A DNA stretch of 64,000 bases from Azospirillaceae bacterium (GCA_031291675.1 JARLIO010000034.1:186001-250000), one strand, 5' to 3'; counted from the stretch's first letter, positions 15,603 to 25,723 are shown. Numbers and translations: made by a program. The notes: generated by a model from the letters alone, not told the origin.

Positions 15603-16850
15603 TCACTCGGCGGCGGGTTTGGGTCCATGGCGCAGCAGGCGGAGCAGACGCCGTGCCATCAACAAGGCCGGCGACGACCCGGCGCCGGCGGTGCAATCAA
15701 CCTTCCCTGGCATCAGAATCGTCGCCAGCACCGCGGCGCGGGTGCGCCATCGCGTGCTGAAGACCAGATTATCCGCCAGAATTCGCCAGGGCCCGCGGGA
15801 ACCGCGCCCTGCGTGGCGCTCCGGGTCGGCCAGCAGCGGCGCAACACAACGGCGCAACAGCCACCGCGCCGGAGGATCGAGCGCCGGCAGGCCGGCCGGG
15901 ATCGCGGCGTCCAGCAATCCCGCGGCCATATGGCAGGCCACCGCCAAAGGCCGGACGATCCCCAGCGCCACGGCCCGCTGCGCGACGATTTGGGCGTCGG
16001 CCGCGGTCATGCGCCGCAGATTGGCCGCGATGTCGCAAAGCCAGGCCAGTTGGGTCCAGCCATGTTTGCCACCATGGGTACACAGAAACAGAAACCGCTC
16101 CGGAAACGGCAGGGTCGGAATCCCGACCGACGCGACCGGAACAACAACCGCCCGCGCCAGCATCGGCGGGAGGTCGAGCGGAAACAGCGCCCCCGGATTG
16201 CCGAATCGCCAATGCAGTTCGACGACACTGCCTTTGCTCCGGTCACGAAACACGGCCTCGGCCGGATTGACCCAGGCGGAACCGACGGCCTCAAGCACCA
16301 ACGGCTCGACCGGCTCCAACCCCTGGGCCCGCAACACAGCGACGGCCTGCTGCGCCTGGGCCGGCGCGACATAGAGGTCGATGTCGCCCGCGGTGCGCAG
16401 GGCGATCGCGTCCCAACTGGCGGCGCCCTCGACCGTCCCCTTGAGCACCAGGACATCGATGCCGGCCTCGTTCAGAGCCCGGACCAGCAGCATGGTTTCC
16501 CGGGCCATCATCAGGGAGCGGCGCGCAACCCGGGCGGTAACCCGGGCCAATTTCGCCAGACCGGGATGATCGCCGGCCGGCACCGCCGCGACCAGTCCCA
16601 GTCCCCGCGAGGCCAGGGGTGACACCCGATGCAGACGGGCGAGCTCGGCGAACCGATCCCAATCCACGCCGGCCGCGATCGCCCGCCGGGCCCGCGCGAC
16701 ATCGGGCCGATGCCGGGCCACGGCCAGCAGCAGGGCGAAAGTCGGATCAGGAACCGGCAACCCGGCCAGCGACCAGCCGTCACCGACGATCACAAACGTC
16801 GCGCGGGATCGACCCGGTTCGATTTCGCGGTGCCGTCGCATCGATGTCAA
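15603..16850 (-). CDS. Nucleotidyltransferase-fold protein (uncharacterised, PF14907-like)
   Basis: About 415 residues. The core carries a nucleotidyltransferase-like motif: LKGTVEGAASW ... RTAGDIDLYV, where the G-D-I-D supplies the two metal-binding aspartates, followed by VELHWRFGNPGALFPLD, typical of the family found next to polysaccharide and PqqD-type genes. Substrate unknown. The start is uncertain: I prefer a TTG at 16850, because AGGAG lies 5 bases upstream of it; the next in-frame ATG is at 16841 with poor spacing. The frame is open further upstream but unlike the family. It is convergent with the lipase gene (6 bases apart) and divergent from the DivL-like gene. Confidence 0.78.
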   Translation of the reverse strand: MTSMRRHREIEPGRSRATFVIVGDGWSLAGLPVPDPTFALLLAVARHRPDVARARRAIAAGVDWDRFAELARLHRVSPLASRGLGLVAAVPAGDHPGLAKLARVTARVARRSLMMARETMLLVRALNEAGIDVLVLKGTVEGAASWDAIALRTAGDIDLYVAPAQAQQAVAVLRAQGLEPVEPLVLEAVGSAWVNPAEAVFRDRSKGSVVELHWRFGNPGALFPLDLPPMLARAVVVPVASVGIPTLPFPERFLFLCTHGGKHGWTQLAWLCDIAANLRRMTAADAQIVAQRAVALGIVRPLAVACHMAAGLLDAAIPAGLPALDPPARWLLRRCVAPLLADPERHAGRGSRGPWRILADNLVFSTRWRTRAAVLATILMPGKVDCTAGAGSSPALLMARRLLRLLRHGPKPAAE

Positions 16851-17038
16851 CAGGTCTCCTGAGTCCGGTCGCAACCGATGGCCGCGCCGCATATCCTGCC
16901 GGAAAACATTGCGATGGCGCAACCCCATGTGCCATCGACGTAAAATGCGCCGGCCATGCGCCGTGATCGGGCATGGCCTGCCACCGCCCAGGCACCAGCC
17001 GGTTTCCCCTGCGTTCGAAAATGCTCTAAGCTCTTGCC

Positions 17039-19525
17039 ATGAAGTCGACGATCGGGAAAGCCGCCCCCTTGCTGGTGGCATCGGGATTGGCCGCCGTGGC
17101 GCTGCCCGTGCTCGTGTTTGTGCTGCTCGGGCAGATGTCAGGGACAGCCCCGCTATGGCGCTGGCTGATCAGCATTGCGGTGCCGGGCACAGCCGCGGTC
17201 GCCATCCTGTTTTGGCGCCAATTCCGTCACTGCGGTCGTTTGCGCGCCACGCTCGCCAACCAGAATGCCGAAATCGCCCGGCTGGAAGCTTTTCTCAGCG
17301 CGGCGCCGGATCCCTATTTTGGCTGGAGCGGTTCCGGAGCCCAGGCGATCGCGCCCGCGCTTGCCGCCCTGCTCGGCATTGAACGGTGCACCCGTCACGA
17401 CGATATCGAAACCGCCCTGGAACCGGGCGACGCTGCAGCGCTTCATGGCGCGTCCCAGCATTTGCGCCAAACCGGCAGCGGCTTTCGCCTGGTGGTCCAC
17501 AGTGCCATCGGACGCCGCAGCCTGGAGGTCACCGGCCACCGCGGCACCGCATCGAGCGGTGCGGAGAGCTTTGACGTCCTGTGGTTTCGCGACTTCAGCG
17601 CCGTGGCCGACCAGTTGCAGCAACAGGCCGACGCCACCAGCGCCGCGAAAGCCGCTCAAGCCGAACTGCGAACCGCGCTCGATGCCCTGCCGGTTCTGGT
17701 CTGGCTGCGCCGCCGCGACCTTTCGATGATCTGGTGCAACAAGGCTTATGCCGCCGCGGTCGAGTTGTCCCCCACCGCCGTCATCACGACCCAGCAGGAG
17801 CTATCGAGCGGCCTCGGCCGATCCCTGGCCGACCGGGCACGACGCCACGGCATCGCGCAGTCGGAAAAGGTCCATATGGTCATCGCCGGGGCCCGGCGGT
17901 TTCTCGATATCGTCGAAGCTCCCCTGCCGGCACAGCTTGACGCCCCCGAACTGATCGTCGGCTACGCCCTGGATATCACCGATCGCGAGGATCTGGAGAC
18001 CGAGCTGAACCGCCATATCGTCGCCCACGCCCAGGTTCTGGAACAGCTGGGAACCGCGATCGCGATCTACGGCGCGGACACCAGGCTGAAATTCTTCAAT
18101 CAGACCTATGTCACCCTGTGGGAACTCGACGAAAGCTGGCTGCGTTCCGAGCCGCTCTATTCGGAAGTTCTGGAAGACCTGAGGACCCGGCGCCGTTTGC
18201 CGGAATATGCCGATTTCGTCCGGTTCAAGCGCGAACAACTGGCGGAATTCACGTCGTTGCTGGAACCGAGTGAAGATCTGCTCCATCTGCCCGACGGCAC
18301 GACATTGCGAAAATTGACGGTTCCCCATCCCTTCGGCGGGCTGATGTATGTGATGGAAGATGTCACCAACGCGCTGGCGCTGGAAACCTCGTACAACACG
18401 CTGATGGCCGTCCAGCAGGAGACACTGGACAACCTGGCCGAAGGGATCGCGGTGTTCGGCGGCGACGGACGCCTGAAACTGGCAAACCCGGCGTTCGCCC
18501 GGATCTGGCATCTGCAACGCGCCGACCTGCAATTGGAGCCGCATGCGTCCACGATCCTCGACAAAACGCGGCATCTGTATTTCCACGGCGACGATTGGGC
18601 GGAATTCCGCGAGGAGATGATCGCCAATACCCTGGATCGGGCGATGCGCACCGGCCGACTGGTCCGGACCGATGGCTCCGTGGTCGAGTTCGCCAATGTC
18701 CCGCTCCCCGACGGCGCGGTGCTGACCAGCTATGTCGACATTACCGACAGCGTCCGGGTCGAGAAGGCCCTGCGCGAACGGACCGCGGCGCTCGATACCG
18801 CCGATCGCCTCAAGGCCGAATTCGTCGACGGCATCGCGGCGCAGTTGCGCATGGCGCTGGTCGCGATCAACAGCGGATCCGAGATTCTGGCGGAGGCCTG
18901 CTACCGCTCGCTGACCCCGCGACAGCATCAGGGGGTTCGCAGCGTCGCCGATTGCGGCGGCAACCTGACCCGGCTGATCGAGGATCTGCTTGATCTGGCA
19001 ACCGCGGATGCCGGATCGATGGTCCTGAAACGCGGCCCGACCGCGGTTCCGGCACTGCTGGCCGAGGTCGCCGCCTTGACCAACCTGTGGGCGCGACATC
19101 GCGGGGTGACCCTGACTGTCGATTGCCCACCCGACTTCGACAGCGTGGAACTCGACGCCAGGCGGGTCAGACAGGCCCTGTTCAACCTGGTTGCCAACGC
19201 CCTTTGTCGCACCGACAGCGGCGGCACGGTCCGGCTGTCGGCGCATCGGACCTCTGATCGGCTGATCCTGTCGGTCGAGGATCACGACGCGCCCGTGCCG
19301 GCTGTCGCCGCCTGGGTTGGCGTCGATGGTACCCGCCCCGCTGACGGCGCGGGCGCGCCGATCACGCCGGCCGTCCTGGCAACCGCCGAGCTCGCGCTGG
19401 TTCGGCGCTTCATCGAGCTTCACGGCGCCACGGTTGACGCCACGCCGACCGAAGGCGGCAGAATGCGGGTGCAATGCGAGATCCCGATCGCGACCGACGA
19501 CGGACCGCCGCACGATCCAGCATAG
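17039..19525 (+). CDS. DivL-like multi-PAS sensor protein lacking the phospho-acceptor histidine
   Basis: An 828-residue inner-membrane protein: two helices (about 11-31 and 41-60), three or four PAS domains (about 80-190, 210-315, 330-445, 460-575, the last with LAEGIAVFGGDGRLKLANPAFARIW), then a histidine-kinase-like region. At the H-box, FVDGIAAQLRMAL, alanine 601 stands where histidine is expected; Caulobacter DivL has tyrosine there in a similar YQLR context. The N-box (ALFNLVANAL) is partly kept but the glycine-rich G1/G2 ATP lid (DxGxG, GLGL) is missing. So it should be a pseudokinase. In Caulobacter, DivL controls the CckA-CtrA phosphorelay through DivK binding; a comparable role is inference. 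No cckA or ctrA is nearby. Confidence 0.82.
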   Translation: MKSTIGKAAPLLVASGLAAVALPVLVFVLLGQMSGTAPLWRWLISIAVPGTAAVAILFWRQFRHCGRLRATLANQNAEIARLEAFLSAAPDPYFGWSGSGAQAIAPALAALLGIERCTRHDDIETALEPGDAAALHGASQHLRQTGSGFRLVVHSAIGRRSLEVTGHRGTASSGAESFDVLWFRDFSAVADQLQQQADATSAAKAAQAELRTALDALPVLVWLRRRDLSMIWCNKAYAAAVELSPTAVITTQQELSSGLGRSLADRARRHGIAQSEKVHMVIAGARRFLDIVEAPLPAQLDAPELIVGYALDITDREDLETELNRHIVAHAQVLEQLGTAIAIYGADTRLKFFNQTYVTLWELDESWLRSEPLYSEVLEDLRTRRRLPEYADFVRFKREQLAEFTSLLEPSEDLLHLPDGTTLRKLTVPHPFGGLMYVMEDVTNALALETSYNTLMAVQQETLDNLAEGIAVFGGDGRLKLANPAFARIWHLQRADLQLEPHASTILDKTRHLYFHGDDWAEFREEMIANTLDRAMRTGRLVRTDGSVVEFANVPLPDGAVLTSYVDITDSVRVEKALRERTAALDTADRLKAEFVDGIAAQLRMALVAINSGSEILAEACYRSLTPRQHQGVRSVADCGGNLTRLIEDLLDLATADAGSMVLKRGPTAVPALLAEVAALTNLWARHRGVTLTVDCPPDFDSVELDARRVRQALFNLVANALCRTDSGGTVRLSAHRTSDRLILSVEDHDAPVPAVAAWVGVDGTRPADGAGAPITPAVLATAELALVRRFIELHGATVDATPTEGGRMRVQCEIPIATDDGPPHDPA

Positions 19526-19637
19526 CCCGGCTTGGGGCGAAGCTTCGGCCGACCCGGCCGGGCGCCTGGCTCCGCGTCACGGGGGCGCGGGTCGCATTTC
19601 CGGCATCCAAACGGAATTCACCGGACCGGAAAATGTT

Positions 19638-21797
19638 TCAGGCCACGCGACGGATCACACGCTCGGCGGGCAGCCAGACCCGGGCCGTTGTGCCGCTACC
19701 GAGCGCGCTCTCGAGCGAAAAAGCGCCACCATGAAGCTCGACCAGGGAGACGACCAGGGGCAACCCCAAGCCGGTTCCCTGCGTCTTGCTGGACAGCGAG
19801 CTTTCAATCTGACCGAATGGCGCCAGGGCCTTATCCATATCCTCCGAGGCAATGCCAATCCCGGTATCGGCGACCGCCAGCAACATCCGGCCATCATTTT
19901 CGATTCGTGCCGAGATCGTCACCCTTCCCCCTTCCGGGGTGAATTTGACGGCGTTGCTCAGCAGGTTGGTCAGGATCTGTTTCAGCGACAATTCCTCGGC
20001 ACGGACATAGGGCAAATTGGCCGGCAGATCGACCTGAAGCGCAATATTGCTGGCCTCGGCACGCGCGCGGACCAGACGCAGGCAACTGCGAATCACCCGT
20101 GCCGCATCGACGACCGAATCCCGGATTTCCTTCTTCCCGGCCTCGATCTTCGACATGTCCAGAATATCGTTGATCAACGCCAACAGCAGCTTGCCACTGT
20201 CATAAATATCCCGCGCATAGTCGACATAGACCCGCTCTGCGATCGCGCCAAACATCTGCTCCTTGATGATTTCCGAAAAACCGATGATCGCATTCAACGG
20301 TGTCCGGAGTTCATGGCTCATATTGGCCAGAAACTCGCTCTTGGCCCGGCTAGCCAAATCCGCCTGCTCCTTGGCGTTGACCAGAACGACTTCCGCCCGT
20401 TTGCGCTCGGTGATGTCCTCGACATAGCTCTCGATGTAAAGTAACGCCCCGCCTTCGTCACGGACGGCGCGCGCGGTTTCGGTAATCCAAATCACCGTGC
20501 CATCCTTGCGACGGATCTGGGTTTCGAAACCGACGACCTGCCCGGCCGTGGTGAGTTGCGTCATGAATTCAGCGCGCGCGGCGGGATCAACATAGAGCTG
20601 ACGATCGACATCGTGCAGCATGTCGATGATTTCTTGCGCACTGGCATAGCCATAAATCCCGGCCAGGGCGGGATTGGCGGTCAGGATCCGCCCCCCGGGC
20701 AATGTCTGCGAAATGCCCTCGATCGCATTCTCGTAGATGTCGCGATACTTGTTTTCGCTGTGCCACAGGGCTTCCGCGAACATTTCATTTTCGACGATCC
20801 GCCGACGCAACTCTTGATTGACGCCGCGCAACGATGATGCCAGCTCGGCAACGGCGATGTTGCGCCGATGGCTGTTGCGCAGGTGAAAGGCGATAACCGC
20901 CGTAAAGACCAACCCCAGAACCAGCATGGCGAAAGGGGCCGCGCTGAGCGCCATGATCTGCGGGGTCAACGGTATCTGAAACGCGACGATCAGACGAAGG
21001 TCGCCCACATGCAGCGGGGTTGTGATCTCTTCGCGCGGCTGCCACCAGGAAATGGGCCGGGGCGCAACCGCGGCACTGCTGAAGACCGTCCGCTCCCCAT
21101 GATCGCTTTCGGCCGCGCGGACCTCGAAATACGGAACCGGCCCATCCCAGCCGTCGTCCGCCGCAAACAGCGACGAAACCCGGGAAAAGGCAATCACGAT
21201 GCTCTGATCGCCGAACGTCCCCGCCGCCAGGCGCCGGGCAACAACGCCCAGGACCGGGCCCGGCACCTCACCAAAATCACCGCCATCGGCCCAAAGGGTG
21301 CGGCTGATGTCACGGCGGCCCTCACCCGGCACGGCCGACAAGGCCGGAACGGCGGTCCATGCCACCGCATCGTTGCGCAATTGGAACTGATCGGGCGGCA
21401 ACCAGCGCAACACCGCCAGCGGATGTGTCGGTGCGCTCGCCCAGGCCAGGAAATCGACCTCCTGGTGTTGTGATAACAGGCGTGCCGAAAAAAAACCGAC
21501 CTGTTCGGGCATCGATGTCGACGCGAAGATCGTGAAATCATGGACGCCCTGCGCGACTTCAACGAGATGATCAAGTCGACGCTGGATGATCTCGTTAAGA
21601 TGGATCGCCCGACCGGCCAATCGGCCATCGATGAAATTGACAACGGCCGCGCGGAGGTAGAAACAGAAACCGATGGAAAGCAGCAGCCCCATCAGAACGA
21701 CGGCAATCGTGGCATTGCCTTGGCGTGTTGTGCTTTTACGCTCGTCCGGTGACGCGGCGTCCCCTGTTTCAGCGTCGGCGATCGGCTTGTCCGTCAA
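19638..21797 (-). CDS. CHASE-PAS sensor histidine kinase
   Basis: A 719-residue membrane sensor. Helices at about 27-50 and 283-305 bracket a CHASE-type periplasmic domain (about 55-275). A PAS domain with PAC tail (about 345-465, DITERKRAE) leads to HisKA with H495 in FLANMSHELRTPLNAI, then a full ATPase domain with NLLSNAVKFT, DTGIGI and TGLGLPLV. No receiver domain is attached and no response regulator is adjacent. The frame has a TTG start with GGAA six bases upstream; an in-frame stop lies two codons further back and the next Met is inside the first helix, so TTG is the only reasonable start. Its ligand is unknown. Confidence 0.92.
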   Translation of the reverse strand: MTDKPIADAETGDAASPDERKSTTRQGNATIAVVLMGLLLSIGFCFYLRAAVVNFIDGRLAGRAIHLNEIIQRRLDHLVEVAQGVHDFTIFASTSMPEQVGFFSARLLSQHQEVDFLAWASAPTHPLAVLRWLPPDQFQLRNDAVAWTAVPALSAVPGEGRRDISRTLWADGGDFGEVPGPVLGVVARRLAAGTFGDQSIVIAFSRVSSLFAADDGWDGPVPYFEVRAAESDHGERTVFSSAAVAPRPISWWQPREEITTPLHVGDLRLIVAFQIPLTPQIMALSAAPFAMLVLGLVFTAVIAFHLRNSHRRNIAVAELASSLRGVNQELRRRIVENEMFAEALWHSENKYRDIYENAIEGISQTLPGGRILTANPALAGIYGYASAQEIIDMLHDVDRQLYVDPAARAEFMTQLTTAGQVVGFETQIRRKDGTVIWITETARAVRDEGGALLYIESYVEDITERKRAEVVLVNAKEQADLASRAKSEFLANMSHELRTPLNAIIGFSEIIKEQMFGAIAERVYVDYARDIYDSGKLLLALINDILDMSKIEAGKKEIRDSVVDAARVIRSCLRLVRARAEASNIALQVDLPANLPYVRAEELSLKQILTNLLSNAVKFTPEGGRVTISARIENDGRMLLAVADTGIGIASEDMDKALAPFGQIESSLSSKTQGTGLGLPLVVSLVELHGGAFSLESALGSGTTARVWLPAERVIRRVA

Positions 21798-22107
21798 TTT
21801 CTATTCCGTCAACGCACGTTTTTCTGCTCGGAGCGGCGACACCCATCGCCACAATAGCGGCAGCTTACACTTCGGACGGTGCGAATACCAACGGCTTCAC
21901 GGCCAATGACCACAGGCCAGCTTCCCCTCGACGCGCCGGCGACGTCGGCCGACAATGCCGCCACCCGATCAACCCCGCCGGATCAATGCCACCGGATCAA
22001 CCCCACCGGATTTACCATCGAGGTTTCATTTTGCGCCCCCTTCGACACCCGTCCCGGTGCCTGCCGTTCGCTGCAAGCCGAGGCCGCCGCGCCCCCGGGA
22101 ACTGTCC

Positions 22108-22869
22108 ATGACCCCGCTTGCCGCCTTCTGGATGATGCCCCTCTGGATCCCACTGATCATCGCGCCGTTCATCGGCAGCTTCCTGGGCGTCGTCGCGGAC
22201 CGTTTGCCCCACGGTGAAACCGTGATCCGCGGCCGGTCCCATTGTGATCATTGTGGCCGGTCCCTGAAAGCCGCCGATCTGGTGCCGTTGCTGTCGTGGC
22301 TGTGGCTGCGCGGCCGCTGCCGCACCTGCGGCGGTGCCATTGGCATCGACAAACCGCTCATCGAGTTGGCGGCAACCGCGGTGGCACTGTGGGCGCTGTG
22401 GGCGTTGCCGGCCGCGCGGGTCTGGCCCGGTTGTATTCTGGGCTGGACCCTGCTGCCGCTTGCCGTGATCGATATGCGGCACCTGTTGCTGCACGATGTC
22501 CTGACATTGCCGCTTTTGCTGGCCGGTCTCGCGGTCGAGGCCTGGCATTGGCAGACCTGGCCGGTCGATGGCGCCGTTGGCGCCATCCTGGCCGGCCTGC
22601 TGCTGGGGGGCGTGGCCCTGACCTATCAGCGGATCCGCCGACGCCCGGGATTGGGGTGGGGTGACGTCAAGTTGCTGAGCGCCGGCGGCGCCTGGGTCGG
22701 CTGGCTCGGTCTGCCGACAATCCTGCTGGTCGCGGCGACCACGGGTCTGGCGTGGGTCCTGGTGCGCTCCCTGCTTTGCCGCACCACGGTTCAGCAACCG
22801 ATCCCCTTCGGACCGGCTCTAGCGCTCGGGATCTGGCTGGTCTGGCTCTACGGCCCCCTGCGATTTTAA
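22108..22869 (+). CDS. Prepilin peptidase (type IV leader peptidase)
   Basis: A 253-residue polytopic aspartic protease of the PilD/GspO type, which cleaves and usually N-methylates type IV pilin or type II secretion pseudopilin precursors at the cytoplasmic face of the inner membrane. It has the N-terminal GSFLGVVADRLP motif, the two zinc-binding CxxC pairs (CDHCGRSL and CRTCGG), the first catalytic aspartate in VIDMRH, and the second in GLGWGDVKLL. Seven or so hydrophobic segments follow. The ATG at 22108 starts at the family's usual position. No pilin or secretion gene is adjacent. Its last 51 bases overlap the convergent TPR gene. Confidence 0.93.
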   Translation: MTPLAAFWMMPLWIPLIIAPFIGSFLGVVADRLPHGETVIRGRSHCDHCGRSLKAADLVPLLSWLWLRGRCRTCGGAIGIDKPLIELAATAVALWALWALPAARVWPGCILGWTLLPLAVIDMRHLLLHDVLTLPLLLAGLAVEAWHWQTWPVDGAVGAILAGLLLGGVALTYQRIRRRPGLGWGDVKLLSAGGAWVGWLGLPTILLVAATTGLAWVLVRSLLCRTTVQQPIPFGPALALGIWLVWLYGPLRF

Positions 22870-24942
22870 TATCAAACGGCCCAGGGCTTCACCAATTCGG
22901 GCGATGACCGGGGTCCAGTCGCCGGGAGCCGGCTGGCGGAACAGGCGCGCCGACGGATACCAGGGGCTGTCGTCGCGGTCCTCCAGCCACCGCCAACACC
23001 CGTCGAAACGCGACAGGATCCAGACCGGAACCGCCAGAGCCCCGGCAAGGTGGACCACCGAGGTATCGACGGAGATCAAGAGATCGAGCGTACTCAGGGC
23101 CACCGCGGTGTCGGCGAAATCATGGAACGTCGCGCCCCAGTCGGCAAGAACACCGCCAACGTCCCATCCGTTCCCACCCTGACCCGCCGCGGCGCCTTTT
23201 TGCAGGGACACCCATTCGATCCCGGGGATCCCGGCCCACGATGCCAATTGCTCCAGCCGCAGGGAGCGGCGCCGATCAATGGCATGGGCCGCGCGCTGCT
23301 GCAGGCGCGGGTTGCCGGCCCAGACCAGACCAACCCGCATCCGGCCGTCGGCCGGGTGAAGGCGGCGCCACGCCTGCACCGCCGCGGCGTCCGCAGCCAG
23401 ATAGGGGACGTCGGCGGGAATCGTGTCCAGGCTCGTACCCAGCCGAAACGGCAGGCTCAGCAGCGGGCAATGCGCGTCGACCGGCGGCAAACCGGCGCCA
23501 CCGGGATAGTTTGCCGCCAACGGCACCACCTGGACCGTGGCGCCACCGAGGCTTTGATCCAGCAGCCGGACCAGCTCCTTCTGAACCTCCAGCACCACCC
23601 GCGCGCCGCGCGCGACCAGGAGCGGCACATAGCGAACGAACTGGAGCGTATCGCCCAGCCCCTGCTCGGCATAGACCAGCAACGTTCGTCCGCGTAACGC
23701 CTCCCCCTGCCACAACGGTGCCTCCAGGCGCCGGACCACGCCCCGGCCGCCGGGAAGGCCGACGCGCCATCCCCATTCATATTCGGCAAAACCGGCGGCC
23801 AGTTCGCCGCGACGCAGCTGCAGCAGGGAAAGATTATAGTGAGCCGGCCCATCCTCCGGGTTCAGCCGGATCGCCCGGCGACATGCCGCCAGGGCCCGGT
23901 CGATCGCATCCGGCTCCGCGATCTCGGGCAGCACCGTGGCCAGATTGACCAGCGATTCGGCATGGTCCGGATCGATCACCAGCGCCCGGCGATACCGGTT
24001 CGCGGCAACCAAAGGCTGATCGGCATCGCGGGCCCCGTTGCCGAGAACGCACCAGGGATCGGCACCACCCGGATCAAGCACCGCCGCATTGGCCGCCGCC
24101 GCCGCACTGCCGCCGACCGCGCCCAAATTCCGCCAGGCCTGGACCGCTTCAACGTCGACGTTCAGGGCGCGCCGCCAGGCCACGATGCCACCCACCACGT
24201 CACCCTGTCGGTGCCGCGCCGTGCCCAGATTGACCCAGGCACCGGCGTGGGCGGGGGCCAGACTCAGGGCCTGGTGCAACGCCGGAACCGGATCATCCCT
24301 GACATTCGCCAGATCGAACCAGGCGTCCGCCGCCGTGGGATCACAGCACAGCGCCCGGTAGCGGGCTCTGCGCGCCGCCGGTCCCGGTTCCCGCGCCGTT
24401 ACCGCCCAATTGGTCCAGGTCGGGCCATGGGCGGGCCGCAAGACCAGGGCGTTGCGATAAGCGACGCGCGCATCCCGACCCAGGCGCGACGCCAGATTGC
24501 CAAAATTGAAATGGGCCGCGGCCAGGGTTGGCTCGACCTGGGTGGCACGGCGATAAGCCGCCAGAGCCGTCGGTGCCGCGCCGGCCGCGAGGAGCAATGC
24601 TGAATTGTACCACGCGATGGTCAGGGTCGGGTCACAGGTCAGGACGCGCCGATAGACACGCAAAGCCATGTCCGCACGTCCCGCCGTCTCGAACGCCAAC
24701 GCCAGATCCAGCGCCACGTCGCAGCGCTGCGGCGCCTGGGCGACCGCCTTGGTCAGCAATGCCAACGCCGCCGTCGCGTCATTGACGGCAAGGCGCAGCA
24801 CGGCGAGGCCATGGAGGGCGTCGATTCGCCCGGGATCAGCCGCGAGAGCCTGCTGATAGGCCGTATCGGCCTGGCCGAGAACGCCAAGCCGATGAAATTG
24901 ATGAGCCAACGCCAGAAAATCGGTCGCGAGATCGCTTGCCAT
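22819..24942 (-). CDS. Tetratricopeptide-repeat protein with glycosyltransferase-9-like C-terminus
   Basis: A 707-residue protein. Residues 1 to about 370 are TPR-like repeats (A-Y-Q-A-L-A-DP-R-DALH-L type units). From about 400 a nucleotide-sugar-transferase-like region follows: LVYAEQGLGDTLQFVRYVPLLVARGARVVLEV, and later ISVDTSVVHLAGALAVPVWIL, the hallmark of the heptosyltransferase/GT9-like tail often found after TPRs in alphaproteobacteria. It may glycosylate a protein or polysaccharide; the acceptor is unknown. AAGGA sits 5 bases before the ATG. No signal peptide, so cytoplasmic. The 3' end overlaps the convergent prepilin peptidase gene by 51 bases. Confidence 0.85.
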   Translation of the reverse strand: MASDLATDFLALAHQFHRLGVLGQADTAYQQALAADPGRIDALHGLAVLRLAVNDATAALALLTKAVAQAPQRCDVALDLALAFETAGRADMALRVYRRVLTCDPTLTIAWYNSALLLAAGAAPTALAAYRRATQVEPTLAAAHFNFGNLASRLGRDARVAYRNALVLRPAHGPTWTNWAVTAREPGPAARRARYRALCCDPTAADAWFDLANVRDDPVPALHQALSLAPAHAGAWVNLGTARHRQGDVVGGIVAWRRALNVDVEAVQAWRNLGAVGGSAAAAANAAVLDPGGADPWCVLGNGARDADQPLVAANRYRRALVIDPDHAESLVNLATVLPEIAEPDAIDRALAACRRAIRLNPEDGPAHYNLSLLQLRRGELAAGFAEYEWGWRVGLPGGRGVVRRLEAPLWQGEALRGRTLLVYAEQGLGDTLQFVRYVPLLVARGARVVLEVQKELVRLLDQSLGGATVQVVPLAANYPGGAGLPPVDAHCPLLSLPFRLGTSLDTIPADVPYLAADAAAVQAWRRLHPADGRMRVGLVWAGNPRLQQRAAHAIDRRRSLRLEQLASWAGIPGIEWVSLQKGAAAGQGGNGWDVGGVLADWGATFHDFADTAVALSTLDLLISVDTSVVHLAGALAVPVWILSRFDGCWRWLEDRDDSPWYPSARLFRQPAPGDWTPVIARIGEALGRLILKSQGAVEPDQPDPER

Positions 24943-25120
24943 GAAAATCCTTCGATCGCGGTTTTTTCAAGCGGCGCCACCCCGCGCAGGGCTCAAGGAT
25001 AGCACAAGTGCGGGATCGTGACGCCGGAGATCCTCATCGGTGGTTGCATCGGATGCGGTAGCAGCGTTCACACAATACCGCTACCGTGCGCACCGTGATC
25101 GATCGCAGCAGGGCTTTGAC

Positions 25121-25723
25121 ATGGATAACGAAGTGAGCCCGTGGACCATCCTGTCAAAGCAGGTCGTCTACGACAATCCCTGGGTCCGAGTTGAGGACCA
25201 CCAAGTTCTAACCCCTGCCGGAAAGCCGGGGATCTATGGCACGGTCCATTTCAAGAATCTGGCGATCGGTGTTGTCCCGATCGATCGCGACGGCTGTGTG
25301 CCGCTGGTTGGCCAGTATCGCTTCCCGCTCGCCACCTATAGCTGGGAGTTGCCGGAGGGGGGCGGTGCGCGCGACGTCGCCCCGCTGGACTCGGCACAAC
25401 GCGAATTGCGGGAGGAAACCGGGCTGACCGCGGCGCATTGGCGGCCGATCGTCGAGATGGATACCTCCAACAGCGTCACCGACGAGCGGGCATTCCTGTT
25501 CCTGGCCTGGGACCTGAGCCCGGGTCCCACCGCTCCCGACGAAACGGAACAGCTCCAGGTCCGCCACGTGCCCTTCTGGACCGTTGTGGCAATGATCGAG
25601 AGCGGTGAAATCCGCGACTCGCTGACCGTCGTCGGCATTCTCCGGGTCGTCCTGATGGTGGTGCGTCATCAGCTCCCCCCGACCGTCGCGACAGCGATCG
25701 GCACGCCACCACCACCCCGGTGA
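25121..25723 (+). CDS. Nudix hydrolase, ADP-ribose-pyrophosphatase-like
   Basis: A 200-residue Nudix protein. The Nudix core REXXEEXG is intact (RELREETG at 94-101), with glycine 80 in place, but the outer glutamate of the G-x5-E consensus is valine 86. The N-terminal strand region (VVYDNPWVRVEDHQVL ... VHFKNLAIGVVPID) is that of ADP-ribose/ADP-sugar pyrophosphatases. It would cleave a nucleoside diphosphate sugar such as ADP-ribose to AMP and sugar phosphate. The macrodomain gene follows on the same strand 130 bases later, which suits ADP-ribose metabolism. ATG at 25121 precedes the conserved region by the usual distance. Confidence 0.88.
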   Translation: MDNEVSPWTILSKQVVYDNPWVRVEDHQVLTPAGKPGIYGTVHFKNLAIGVVPIDRDGCVPLVGQYRFPLATYSWELPEGGGARDVAPLDSAQRELREETGLTAAHWRPIVEMDTSNSVTDERAFLFLAWDLSPGPTAPDETEQLQVRHVPFWTVVAMIESGEIRDSLTVVGILRVVLMVVRHQLPPTVATAIGTPPPPR

